A stretch of 62,063 bases of DNA from Spirochaetales bacterium. GTDB taxonomy: Bacteria > Spirochaetota > Spirochaetia > DSM-2461. The stretch is taken from positions 1 through 62,063 of the forward strand of contig JAQQAP010000026.1 in assembly GCA_028533045.1 (NCBI GenBank), given 5' to 3'. The notes below the pieces were generated by a model. That model saw nothing but the letters and a program-made list of their open reading frames with translations. It did not search any database and was not told the DNA's origin. Of the stretch, positions 9,087-16,380 are shown piece by piece. The translations under genes were made by a program, and so were the position numbers. Numbering within the stretch: the first letter of the stretch is position 1; every line of letters begins with the position of its first letter.

Positions 9087-10736
9087 TCATCTAAGGGGTA
9101 GGGCCAACAGGAAGAGTGTTCCTTCTCCCAATTTGCTTTGAAGATTAACAGAACCTCCGTGCTGTTGGATAGCTCCATAAGTGGACGCCAGGCCAAGTCC
9201 TGTTCCCTTTCCTTCCGACTTGGTGGTAAAAAAAGGATCAAATATCCTCTCCCGAATGCTTTCGGGGATGCCCGATCCGTTATCGGTGACGCTTAGGAGT
9301 GCATATTGAGAGGCATGGTCCGGTTTGCGCAGAATCTGATGGGGAAGGTGGGAACAGGTGCGTAGTTCGTATTGTATGAGGCCGTTCGACTCTATGGCAT
9401 CGTTGGCGTTAATACCCAAGTTAAGCAGGGCGTTCTGGAGCTGGTCCGGATCACCTGCTAGGCTGATTTCTTCTTCCGGGAGGGAGAGGGTTATTTCCGT
9501 TTTCCTATCAATGCTTCTCTCCAGAATTTCCACTGTTTCCCTAAGAAGCTGATTCAGGTTGACTTCACGGGTAATTTCCGCTTTTTTTCTCCCGAATTTG
9601 AGCAGTTTGGAGGTCAGGTCGGAGGCACGGAAGACCGATTGGTGTATGGTTTCTACGTACTCTACTTGCTCTTCGTACATGCCTGTACCCAGGAGAAGGT
9701 CGGCCGATCCGGTGATTCCGGCGAGCTGATTGTTAAAGTCGTGTGCGATACCGCTGGCCAGCTGCCCCAGGGCGGTAAGCTTTTCCATCTGCCGTCGCTC
9801 CTGCTCTATCTCGATGGATCGGGTGACATCTTTCATATTGCATATTATGCTTTCCTGTCCCAGAATGTCCGCCTTTTTGAGAGTGCAGTCTATCCAGAGA
9901 GTATCCCCGTCAAGGCGCCTTCCCTTCCAGCGGATTACCTGGGGGCCCTCCTTATGGGCCAGATAGAGCCAATGACGGGCGTCTTTAATAGTATAGGGCT
10001 CTTCTTCGTAGCAAAGTTTGCTCAGGTGCATATTGGGTCTGTCTCCGTCGGTTATGTGGAACATGTAGGCGGCGGAGCGGTTGGCCATGAGGAAGTCATA
10101 GGTGCGGCAGTCGAATATGGTAATCCCTTCTCCGGAGGCGTCGAATATATTTTCGTAGGTTTCCCCCAGAACTTGGGTCTTTTTCAAAGAGTTATAAAGA
10201 TAGCGGGTTGTGAGCCAGACAAAAAGGGCAAACAAGATAAGAAACAGACCGTAGGAATGATAGTCATCTGCCGCAGTGGGATTGGAGCGATGGTGAAAAT
10301 AACCCAAAACTATCAGCGCAATGGGTGCGGAGGCCCCGTAAATCCAGAATTGCCAATTATCAAGAAGCAGGCCCGCTATGAGAACTCCCGTAGGAAATAA
10401 AAGAATAGCCGAATCGGCAGGACCTTTCCCCTCTGCGAGAAGGGGGGCAAGAGAAATGAAAAATGCGAAGGCGAGTAGTAGTATTTTGCCGGAAACGAAA
10501 AAGCCTTTTTTTATGAGTCCAACAACAACTAACATGACTGTAATGGAAGAGAGAGATTCCACTATGGAGGAGAAAGAGTGATCGAGAATCCCCACAAGGG
10601 TAAAGACAAATCCATTAATAAGGAGCATTGTGGAAACTTGGAGGGCAATTTTATTTTTAATCTGATCGACTTTTTCTTCTCCCTCGTAGGTGGGTAAGGA
10701 GAAATAGTTATTGAATAGGGTTTTTAAGCTTGCCAT
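9087..10736 (-). CDS. Orphan membrane histidine kinase with PAS domain (NtrB-like)
   Basis: 549 residues. Residues 33-180 hold about six membrane segments. A PAS domain follows (about 190-305, starting [15 protein letters not shown]). The dimerisation box is [14 protein letters not shown] with phospho-accepting His332. The ATPase domain carries the N box ([12 protein letters not shown]), DNGSGIPE, the FFTTK loop and GTGLGLA. The HDFNN form is typical of NtrB/FleS-like kinases that pair with response regulators. No response regulator lies nearby, so its partner is elsewhere. A promoter-like -10 sits 9 nt before the ATG and there is no Shine-Dalgarno. Confidence 0.9.
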   Translation of the reverse strand: MASLKTLFNNYFSLPTYEGEEKVDQIKNKIALQVSTMLLINGFVFTLVGILDHSFSSIVESLSSITVMLVVVGLIKKGFFVSGKILLLAFAFFISLAPLLAEGKGPADSAILLFPTGVLIAGLLLDNWQFWIYGASAPIALIVLGYFHHRSNPTAADDYHSYGLFLILFALFVWLTTRYLYNSLKKTQVLGETYENIFDASGEGITIFDCRTYDFLMANRSAAYMFHITDGDRPNMHLSKLCYEEEPYTIKDARHWLYLAHKEGPQVIRWKGRRLDGDTLWIDCTLKKADILGQESIICNMKDVTRSIEIEQERRQMEKLTALGQLASGIAHDFNNQLAGITGSADLLLGTGMYEEQVEYVETIHQSVFRASDLTSKLLKFGRKKAEITREVNLNQLLRETVEILERSIDRKTEITLSLPEEEISLAGDPDQLQNALLNLGINANDAIESNGLIQYELRTCSHLPHQILRKPDHASQYALLSVTDNGSGIPESIRERIFDPFFTTKSEGKGTGLGLASTYGAIQQHGGSVNLQSKLGEGTLFLLALPLR

Positions 10737-10745
10737 CTATCTTTC

Positions 10746-10774
10746 ATTTTATCCTTATTAAGGTTAAAAATCAA
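10746..10774 (-). promoter_or_regulatory. Promoter of the histidine kinase gene, near-leaderless
   Basis: On the - strand TTGATT and TAAAAT are spaced by 17 nt, and TAAAAT ends 9 nt before the ATG at 10736. Transcription would start about 2 nt before the codon. Confidence 0.45.
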
Positions 10775-10789
10775 AATAAATAATACGAA

Positions 10790-11066
10790 TTAATTTATAA
10801 TCTCACTGGCAGGAATCCCACCTTTAATCCCCCAGTTTTCCAAGGGCTGCTCAATAACTTGAATAAAGATATCATTTCGGGGTACACCAATCTCTTCAAG
10901 GTTATCGCAAAGGGTGGTGTACATCATCTTCTTCATAGATTCTGTGGAAGTAGTCCCAGTCTGGAATTTTTAACGAGTCTACAAGTGCTTTATGGATTGA
11001 CTCATGGAGTTTTTCTTTATCTTTAGTTGACCAGCTTTTTCGTATATTGATTTTAACCTGTGGCAT
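10790..11066 (-). pseudogene. Tautomerase-family protein, internally deleted and frameshifted
   Basis: From ATG at 11066 the - strand reads PQVKINIRKSWSTKDKEKLH and then IHKALVDSLKIPDWD. This is a 4-oxalocrotonate tautomerase-like N-terminus with Pro as residue 2, the catalytic base. It hits a stop after HRIYEEDDVHHPLR. The next frame continues with TTLCDNLEEIGVPRNDIFIQ and PLENWGIKGG and ends at 10790, which is the family's C-terminus. The middle (roughly 30 residues in relatives) is missing and the two parts are out of frame. A deletion-generated pseudogene is the simplest reading. The ATG overlaps the end of the upstream GNAT. Confidence 0.75.
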
Positions 11067-11502
11067 TATTTTTCCTCATATCCATCTGTAGCATCGAGAA
11101 CTCCCTGTCCAGTTCACACCAGCCGTTTTTCTTCCAGAACTCCATGGCTTTGGTATTCTGATTTAATACGTAAAGATTGCACTTCCATATTCCTTGTGCT
11201 TTGAGAGCTGCGAGAGTCTTCACATATAGAACTTTGGCAATTCCAAGACCTCTATGTTGAGGGAGAACCATTATGTGGCTGATATATCCCCTTCTACCAT
11301 CTTGAGCACCTTTGATTGTACCAATAATTTTCCCATCTATGATAGCAACAAAACTGAGACCAACATTTCTATCAAGGAATATCTTCATATTATCATAGGA
11401 GTCTTCTTCATCAAGGCATAATCCTTCAGTAGATTCCCAGAGTTCTATAAGATCTTGATGGTCAGTGAGTTTCATTTCTCGGATGGTATAGTTGGTATTC
11501 AT
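11053..11502 (-). CDS. GNAT-family N-acetyltransferase
   Basis: 149 residues with a textbook motif A, ISHIMVLPQHRGLGIAKVLYV (HRGLGIA loop), and a C-terminal NLYVLNQNTKAMEFWKKNGW (motif B with the N..A..FW..NGW signature of RimI-like enzymes). Target unknown. Its ATG overlaps the stop of the upstream RNA-ligase-like gene (ATGA), so they are coupled. Confidence 0.88.
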   Translation of the reverse strand: MNTNYTIREMKLTDHQDLIELWESTEGLCLDEEDSYDNMKIFLDRNVGLSFVAIIDGKIIGTIKGAQDGRRGYISHIMVLPQHRGLGIAKVLYVKTLAALKAQGIWKCNLYVLNQNTKAMEFWKKNGWCELDREFSMLQMDMRKNNATG

Positions 11503-12068
11503 GGATTTCCCTCAGAACCAAGCTTGATCTTTTCATATAAATAATACTGCTCAGAAGCTTTAACCACACACCAGAATTCTGATACTTCTTCTTCAATCGA
11601 AATGGGATCAGGTTTCAAGGAAAAAAGATTTTCTTCTACCTCATTTAATGTCTTTCCAGAATCAGATATGGCGATTGTACAGTGTGGTTTAATCTGATCA
11701 AGAGTGAACCTGCCATTATAAGGATTAATATCTGGAAACCCGTTGTACACCTTCTTGATTATCTTTGTAATTTCCTCTTCATTAGCAGGCTTTAAAAATA
11801 ATACACCATTATCTTTAAATCTGGAAATTGAACTGAATGAAATAGAGAATGGTGAGATATCTGAACATAGCTTTTTCAAAGACTCTATTCGACTTTGGTA
11901 ATCGGTTATACTTTTGGCAAAGGGATGGACTACTGTAATGTGTGGGGTTAATCCACATGAACCACTATTGGTATATTTTTCTCGGTAGGGTTGGATTGAA
12001 TCGATTATGCTATTTAAGGGGATGATTATATCTACGAGATGAAAGTCTGTTCTATTCGTTTGTTCCAA
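11499..12068 (-). CDS. 2'-5' RNA ligase-family (2H phosphoesterase) protein
   Basis: 189 residues containing the two HxT motifs that define the 2H superfamily: PHITVVHP near residue 42 and KPHCTIAIS near residue 132. Members are cyclic phosphodiesterases or 2'-5' RNA ligases acting on RNA ends or cyclic nucleotides. The TTG start at 12068 is supported by AGGAAG upstream. Coupled to the downstream GNAT by an ATGA overlap. Actual substrate cannot be told. Confidence 0.8.
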   Translation of the reverse strand: MEQTNRTDFHLVDIIIPLNSIIDSIQPYREKYTNSGSCGLTPHITVVHPFAKSITDYQSRIESLKKLCSDISPFSISFSSISRFKDNGVLFLKPANEEEITKIIKKVYNGFPDINPYNGRFTLDQIKPHCTIAISDSGKTLNEVEENLFSLKPDPISIEEEVSEFWCVVKASEQYYLYEKIKLGSEGNP

Positions 12069-12084
12069 TATTTTACTTCCTGCT

Positions 12085-12561
12085 TTAAAGCTCTCTACTC
12101 ATATAAACGCTACTGGGATCTTCTATATATCCGTCAAAGGGACCGCATTTGAAGAATCCCAACTTTTCATAGAGTTTGTGAGCAGGTATAAAGGCCTCTC
12201 CTGCTCCTGTCTCCAGACTTAATCTCTTATATCCTCTCTGTTGAGCTACAGAGATCAGATGTTCGAGAATCCTTTGGGCTATTCCCTTTCGTAAAAAGGA
12301 TTCATGGGTTCTCATGGATTTTATTTCACCGTGAGTATGGTTAATCTCCTTGAGTGCTCCACATCCAGCGAGTTCATTCTTTGACCAGAGTGTCCAGAAA
12401 GTAATCTCTGGCTTCTTGAGTTCTTCTAAAACCAAGGTGTGTACACTCTCTTCTGGGTAACCATTTTTCATATCTTTGAGGTGAGATAAAATTAGCCCTT
12501 GGACTTCAGCATCTTCAAGTGTATCAATTCTTATTTCTAGCGAACTATCCCATGTGCTCAC
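12085..12561 (-). CDS. GNAT-family N-acetyltransferase
   Basis: 158 residues. Motif A is IKSMRTHESFLRKGIAQRILEHLI, and the C-terminal AHKLYEKLGFFKCGPF matches motif B of PhnO/YafP-like acetyltransferases. GTG at 12561 is preceded by GGAGGG at 9 nt. Part of the - strand accessory operon with the RNA-ligase-like protein. Substrate unknown. Confidence 0.85.
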   Translation of the reverse strand: MSTWDSSLEIRIDTLEDAEVQGLILSHLKDMKNGYPEESVHTLVLEELKKPEITFWTLWSKNELAGCGALKEINHTHGEIKSMRTHESFLRKGIAQRILEHLISVAQQRGYKRLSLETGAGEAFIPAHKLYEKLGFFKCGPFDGYIEDPSSVYMSREL

Positions 12562-12648
12562 TAAATGATTCCCTCCAGTTAATGTTGATTTATTATATAA
12601 CTAAAAGTTTTGTATGACCAGATAAAAGGGGTAAAGCAAATACTGTGT

Positions 12649-13056
12649 TTAGCTATTCGGGATTTCAACAGGGATATCAATTATTTCCGTATAACCCTCA
12701 TTATAGACTATTTTCATAGTTTTATTGTCCCAGTCCACATGGACAAGTGCTACATCATCCATGACCGAGAATTCCCCAGTCTCTTCGTTTATATCGTAAA
12801 TATGTTCAGCAGGAACAGAAAAAAGAGGTTCCAGGGATGGGTAGTCACTATTTCCTTCGGGCACATTTTGGTAAAGGGAGTAGAAGGTTACCTTTTCATG
12901 GAAGCCGGAGATGACTTCTACAAGATGAGTATTACTCTCCTCATCTACTACTTCGATGAAGCTATATTGGTCTGATATCCAGGGTTCCCTTTTGGGTTTC
13001 AGGAAGCATCCTATGAATAATAGAGTAAGGGTGATGATTAGGATTTGTTTTTTCAT
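12649..13056 (-). CDS. Small hypothetical lipoprotein
   Basis: 135 residues. The start is ATG at 13056, preceded by AAGGAG, not the longer frame that runs through the repeats. MKKQILIITLTLLFIGC is a type II signal sequence with the lipobox Cys at residue 17. The mature part is acidic (YDINEETGEFSVMDD) and has no domain I recognise. Probably anchored to the inner or outer membrane. The 200-bp tandem repeats begin just upstream of its ribosome site, so they form or replace its promoter region. Confidence 0.7.
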   Translation of the reverse strand: MKKQILIITLTLLFIGCFLKPKREPWISDQYSFIEVVDEESNTHLVEVISGFHEKVTFYSLYQNVPEGNSDYPSLEPLFSVPAEHIYDINEETGEFSVMDDVALVHVDWDNKTMKIVYNEGYTEIIDIPVEIPNS

Positions 13057-13073
13057 GGTACGGTTCTCCTTCC

Positions 13074-13473
13074 TTTTCGCATCGGTCGTTACAGGTTGTG
13101 GCTTCTCTCCCTGCTCCGCAGGTTTGTCGGCCTTTGGGTGTTGTGGCATTTCGCTGTTTTCCCTGCCTTCTACGTGGAGGTGGGGGGAACCCCCTCCGGT
13201 CGTCGCCGTCCTGGCTCCTTCCTCCGGGCCCCGTCGGGAAGCTGCCGCGCACATCCTGTGTACTGCTCCTCCCTTTCTGGTTCGGTCATTTACAGCTATG
13301 GCTTCTCTCCCTGCTTCGCAGGTTTGTCGGCCTTTGGGGATTGTGTCATTTCGCTGTTTTCCTTGCCTTATACGTGGAGGTGGGGGGAACCCCCTTCGGT
13401 CGTCGCCGTCCTGGCTCCTTCCTCCGGGCCCCGTCAAGCCGCTGTCGAGCACATCCTGTGCTCTTATCCTCCC
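13074..13473. repeat. Two tandem copies of a 200-bp GC-rich repeat
   Basis: Blocks recur at an exact 200-base spacing: GGTTTGTCGGCCTTTGGG at 13121 and 13321, TACGTGGAGGTGGGGGGAAC at 13171 and 13371, CACATCCTGTG at 13250 and 13450. The copies are near-identical, with scattered changes. Each contains self-complementary stretches: GGGGG-AA-CCCCC, and in copy 2 GAGCACATCCTGTGCTC. Frames through it on both strands are long, but they shift meaning between copies and look like low-information shadows, so I do not call a protein. Confidence 0.9.
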
Positions 13474-13493
13474 ACGGGTCGGCGCGGCTTTCG

Positions 13494-13511
13494 GATCGAT
13501 TCCCCCCACCT
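13494..13511 (+). repeat. Inverted copy of the tmRNA 3'-tail motif
   Basis: GATCGATTCCCCCCACCTC here matches, in opposite orientation, the tmRNA T-arm and acceptor end (GAGGTGGGGGGAATCGA at 13572-13588). The surrounding bases do not form a second tRNA-like domain. Confidence 0.6.
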
Positions 13512-13528
13512 CGTATGGTTATAAATGC

Positions 13529-13554
13529 AAAGAGCCGCCGTTTGGCAGCTCTTT
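13529..13554 (-). terminator. Probable ssrA terminator hairpin
   Basis: AAAGAGC and GCTCTTT flank GCC-GTTT-GGC, giving an almost perfect 10-bp stem with one mismatch. It lies 15-40 nt downstream of the tmRNA 3' end on the - strand. The following bases are only moderately T-rich. Confidence 0.6.
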
Positions 13555-13569
13555 AATCTTTCTTGGAGA

Positions 13570-13942
13570 TGGAGGTGGGGGGAATCGAACCCCCGTCCTA
13601 AAGGGCGCAAAAAAGGCCTCTACAGGTTTAGTTTACTTTTGTTGTTTCGGCCGGATCGGGGAAGTAAACCAACCTTCCTCAGCCTAGTGTGTTTAAAGTC
13701 CCTAATAGTTAACGCACAATCCTATCAAGCAAGCCTTTGGGTTGTTAAGGATAGTAGTTCTGGAAAGGCACCAGATCAGTATCCCGCAACGAGTTACGCT
13801 GCTAATGCAAAAGCTTCGTTGTTATCGAAAGCGATAACAACTTCGTCTTCTTTCTTGGCAATTATAAAATGTCTTTTTAGGAGAGACACTCCACCTGCCA
13901 CCCAAATCCCGGTCATCCTCCAGTCGAAACCAGTGCACCCCC
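13570..13942 (-). ncRNA. ssrA: Transfer-messenger RNA (tmRNA)
   Basis: One-piece tmRNA on the - strand. The 5' end is GGGGGTGCACTGGTTTCGAC (hallmark TGGTTTCGAC). The 3' end is the T-arm GGGGGTTCGATTCCCCCC followed by acceptor strand CACCTCC, which pairs with GGGGGTG. The tag frame runs from about 13859 to 13794 and ends with ...NNEAFALAA and TAA; GCC is the likely resume codon. Trans-translation rescues stalled ribosomes and the tag targets products to proteases. CCA is not encoded. The 5' end is estimated from the acceptor pairing. Confidence 0.95.
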
Positions 13943-14074
13943 AAGAGTTTGTGTAAACAGAATATACAGGCCTTTTTGTGAAAAGTCCAGTCTTTAACTG
14001 GTCAAATTATCCTAATGGATTATAATTAGTAGGGAAAGTTTGAATAGAATCAATATCCCCAGGAGGATCACGCT
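13943..14074. promoter_or_regulatory. Divergent promoter region between ssrA and the AMMECR1 gene
   Basis: For the + strand, TGGTCA and TATAAT (14021-14026) are spaced 16 nt and precede an AGGAGG ribosome site. A CCAGT-CTTTA-ACTGG inverted repeat lies just upstream (13987-14001). For ssrA a TATATT occurs about 20 nt before the mature 5' end, so a short precursor is possible. Confidence 0.45.
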
Positions 14075-14596
14075 ATGTACCTTCCCCAATCGGTTCAAGT
14101 CAGGTTAGCTATGAATACCATTCTTAAGTCCATGGACAGGGAGGTTCTCTTTGATGGCTGTGAGGAATTGAAGGAGTTCCGGGCGTCCTGTTTTGTGTCC
14201 CTTCATATAGAAAAGGACGGGCAGGAAGTTTTAAGAGGTTGTATTGGGACTTTATCACCGGTGAAGGAGAATCTATACGAGGAAATTCGTTCCAATGCTC
14301 TTTCTGCCGCCTATCAAGACCCCCGCTTCTCCCCTTTAAGGGAAAGTGAACTGGAGAATCTGACTATCTCCGTGGATGTCCTGGAGCCTTCGGAACCCAT
14401 CGATTCGCCCGATCAGCTTGATCCTGCTGTCTACGGTGTTATTGTGGAGAGGGACTGTCGCCGGGGTGTTCTTTTGCCCGACCTGGACGGGGTGGATACG
14501 GTGGAACGGCAGCTGGAAATTGCCCGTTCCAAAGCGGGGATCAGGCCACGGGAAGAGGTGGCTCTGCAGCGTTTCAAGGTGATCCGGTACCATTAA
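14075..14596 (+). CDS. amrA: AMMECR1-domain protein AmrA
   Basis: 173 residues with AMMECR1 signatures: FRASCFVSLHIEKDGQ, LRGCIGTL and SNALSAAYQDPRFSPL, the last being the most conserved helix. Molecular function is unresolved in the family. It is coded together with a radical SAM enzyme and a MEMO-like protein, the conserved AmmeMemoRadiSam trio, so the three probably act on one substrate. AGGAGG precedes the ATG. Downstream gene starts at the next base after the stop. Confidence 0.9.
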   Translation: MYLPQSVQVRLAMNTILKSMDREVLFDGCEELKEFRASCFVSLHIEKDGQEVLRGCIGTLSPVKENLYEEIRSNALSAAYQDPRFSPLRESELENLTISVDVLEPSEPIDSPDQLDPAVYGVIVERDCRRGVLLPDLDGVDTVERQLEIARSKAGIRPREEVALQRFKVIRYH

Positions 14597-15496
14597 ATGA
14601 AAGAGGGCCGATTTTTTCTTCCTTCCAGTGGAGGGAGGGTTGAATGCGTTCTTTGTCCCCGACACTGTGTGCTTTCCCCGGGACAAACCGGTTTTTGCGG
14701 TGTCCGGGCCAATCGAGAAGGGAAGGGCCTTAGCCTGAATTACGGGAGCCTGTCTGCTGTACAGATTGATCCTATTGAGAAAAAGCCCCTCTCTCACTTC
14801 AAGCCCGGTACAGATATTCTTTCTCTGGGGAGTTACGGCTGTAATCTCTCCTGTCTCTATTGTCAGAATCATCAAATTGCCCGGGATAGTGATCTATTTC
14901 GCTTTGCCCGGGGGGGAGAAGAGATTACTCCCTCCATGATTCTTGAGCAGCTTGCCGCCCCTCTTGCGGGGGTAGCCTATACCTATAACGAACCCACCGT
15001 CTGGTGGGAGTTTATGATTGACTGCGCGGGCCTGGTAAAGGAAAAGGGTTTTGCCAATGTGATGGTAACAAACGGCTACATTGAACCGGAACCGCTTAGG
15101 GAGCTGCTCCCCCTCATCGATGCCTTTAGCGTGGATCTTAAAGGCTACTCGGAGGAGTTCTACCGGGATGTGAGCGGCGGCCGTCTTGCTCCTGTGAAGA
15201 GGACCTTAAAGTCCATTGTGGAGGCGGGGCGTCACCTGGAAGTGGAGTACCTTGTCGTTCCCGGTAAGAACGATGAAGAAGCTTCTTTTGAAGAACTTAT
15301 GCTCTGGTATGCCCGGGAGCTGGGGGCCGATGTGCCTCTTCACATTAATCGTTATTTCCCTCGCCATAAAATGTCCCTCCCCGCTACCCCCATAGATAGG
15401 CTGTTAGCGCTCTATGACATAGCTTGTAAATATCTTAGCCATGTTCACATCGGTAATGCCCAAGTAGATTTAAGTAAAAGAAGGAGTCAGCCATGA
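14597..15496 (+). CDS. amrS: AmmeMemoRadiSam-system radical SAM enzyme AmrS
   Basis: 299 residues. The radical SAM cluster site is SYGCNLSCLYCQN with Cys82, Cys86 and Cys89 (CxxxCxxC). An N-terminal Cys-rich patch (ECVLCPRHC, then FCGVR) resembles that of pyruvate formate-lyase activase-like relatives. It cleaves SAM to a 5'-deoxyadenosyl radical; the target is unknown. It abuts amrA with no gap and overlaps amrB by ATGA, so the three are one operon. Late residues INRYFPRHKM are typical of this family. Confidence 0.92.
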   Translation: MKEGRFFLPSSGGRVECVLCPRHCVLSPGQTGFCGVRANREGKGLSLNYGSLSAVQIDPIEKKPLSHFKPGTDILSLGSYGCNLSCLYCQNHQIARDSDLFRFARGGEEITPSMILEQLAAPLAGVAYTYNEPTVWWEFMIDCAGLVKEKGFANVMVTNGYIEPEPLRELLPLIDAFSVDLKGYSEEFYRDVSGGRLAPVKRTLKSIVEAGRHLEVEYLVVPGKNDEEASFEELMLWYARELGADVPLHINRYFPRHKMSLPATPIDRLLALYDIACKYLSHVHIGNAQVDLSKRRSQP

Positions 15497-16362
15497 GTAT
15501 ACGTCCCCCCGCAGTGGCCGGGCAGTTTTATCCGGCCGGGAAAGAGGCTCTTATCCGGGAGATAGAGTCTCAGTTGGAGAAGGAGAAGAGTCACATTGAC
15601 CTCTCCCTGGCTAAAAAGAAGATCTACGGCGGGGTCAGCCCCCATGCGGGGTATATCTTTAGTCTGCCCCAGGCTCTTCATCTTTTCCAAATCCTTATGA
15701 ACGCAGAACAGGTCTGGCCCCAAACGGTCTTGCTTAACCCGAACCATACCGGCCTAGGCGCCCCTCTCTCAATCGATTCCCATCAGCGCTGGACCACTCC
15801 TCTGGGAGAGACCGACGTGGATGAAGAGCTTGCCGAATATCTGATCAAGGAAACCATGGATTCGGGCCATGCGATTCGGCGCGGTTCCCTGGCCCACAGG
15901 AGGGAACATTCGGGGGAAGTCATTCTACCGCTCATACAGTATTTTTTACCTCAAGGGATCTTTCTCCCCCTGTGTATGGGGGACTGCTCCCCCGGAGCGG
16001 TGGATCAACTCTCCCACAGCCTGGCCCGTTATGCCCGGGAAGAAGAGGCGCCTCTCATTATTGCTTCCTCCGACTTTACCCACTTTAAATCCCCCTCGGA
16101 GGGGCGGGAGCTGGACGACTACGCTCTGGACGCCATCCTTAATCTGGATACGAAGGAGTTTCTTCGCCGGGTAGGGGAGAAGGGGCTCTCCATCTGCGGG
16201 TTCGGTCCTATTGCTGTCCTGCTGGAGTATGCCAAAAAGGTTTCTACCCGCCCCAAAGTCAGCCTGTTAAAACGAGGCCATTCCGGTGAGTCAGCCTATT
16301 TTCAAGGGCAGGAGCAAAGTGAGGTGGTCGATTATGTCAGCCTTCTTGTTCATGAAGAGTAG
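15493..16362 (+). CDS. amrB: MEMO-like protein AmrB
   Basis: 289 residues of the MEMO1/AmrB family. It begins IRPPAVAGQFYPAG and contains GGVSPHAGYIFS (His), HRREHSGEVILPL and SSDFTHF. These His and Asp residues correspond to the metal-site residues of extradiol-dioxygenase-like MEMO proteins. No enzymatic activity is firmly established for the family. AAGGAGTCAGCC precedes the ATG. Last gene of the amr trio; the hisS promoter begins inside its 3' end. Confidence 0.9.
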   Translation: MSIRPPAVAGQFYPAGKEALIREIESQLEKEKSHIDLSLAKKKIYGGVSPHAGYIFSLPQALHLFQILMNAEQVWPQTVLLNPNHTGLGAPLSIDSHQRWTTPLGETDVDEELAEYLIKETMDSGHAIRRGSLAHRREHSGEVILPLIQYFLPQGIFLPLCMGDCSPGAVDQLSHSLARYAREEEAPLIIASSDFTHFKSPSEGRELDDYALDAILNLDTKEFLRRVGEKGLSICGFGPIAVLLEYAKKVSTRPKVSLLKRGHSGESAYFQGQEQSEVVDYVSLLVHEE

Positions 16363-16374
16363 ATTTGCTATAGT
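16346..16374 (+). promoter_or_regulatory. hisS promoter, leaderless
   Basis: TTGTTC, 17-nt spacer, extended -10 TGC-TATAGT, then only 6 nt to ATG at 16381. No Shine-Dalgarno is present. Confidence 0.6.
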
Positions 16375-16380
16375 GGGCCC

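Noticed and set aside
9639..10400. 253-codon + strand frame inside the histidine kinase gene
   Set aside because: Antisense to a gene with clear kinase motifs; a composition shadow.
13480..13515. Second tRNA-like or tmRNA fragment
   Set aside because: Only the T-arm/acceptor motif is present in reverse orientation; no D-arm, anticodon arm or matching acceptor strand.
13045..13956. Long open frames on both strands across the repeats and tmRNA
   Set aside because: They run through an RNA gene and a non-coding tandem repeat, change sense between copies and have no ribosome sites.
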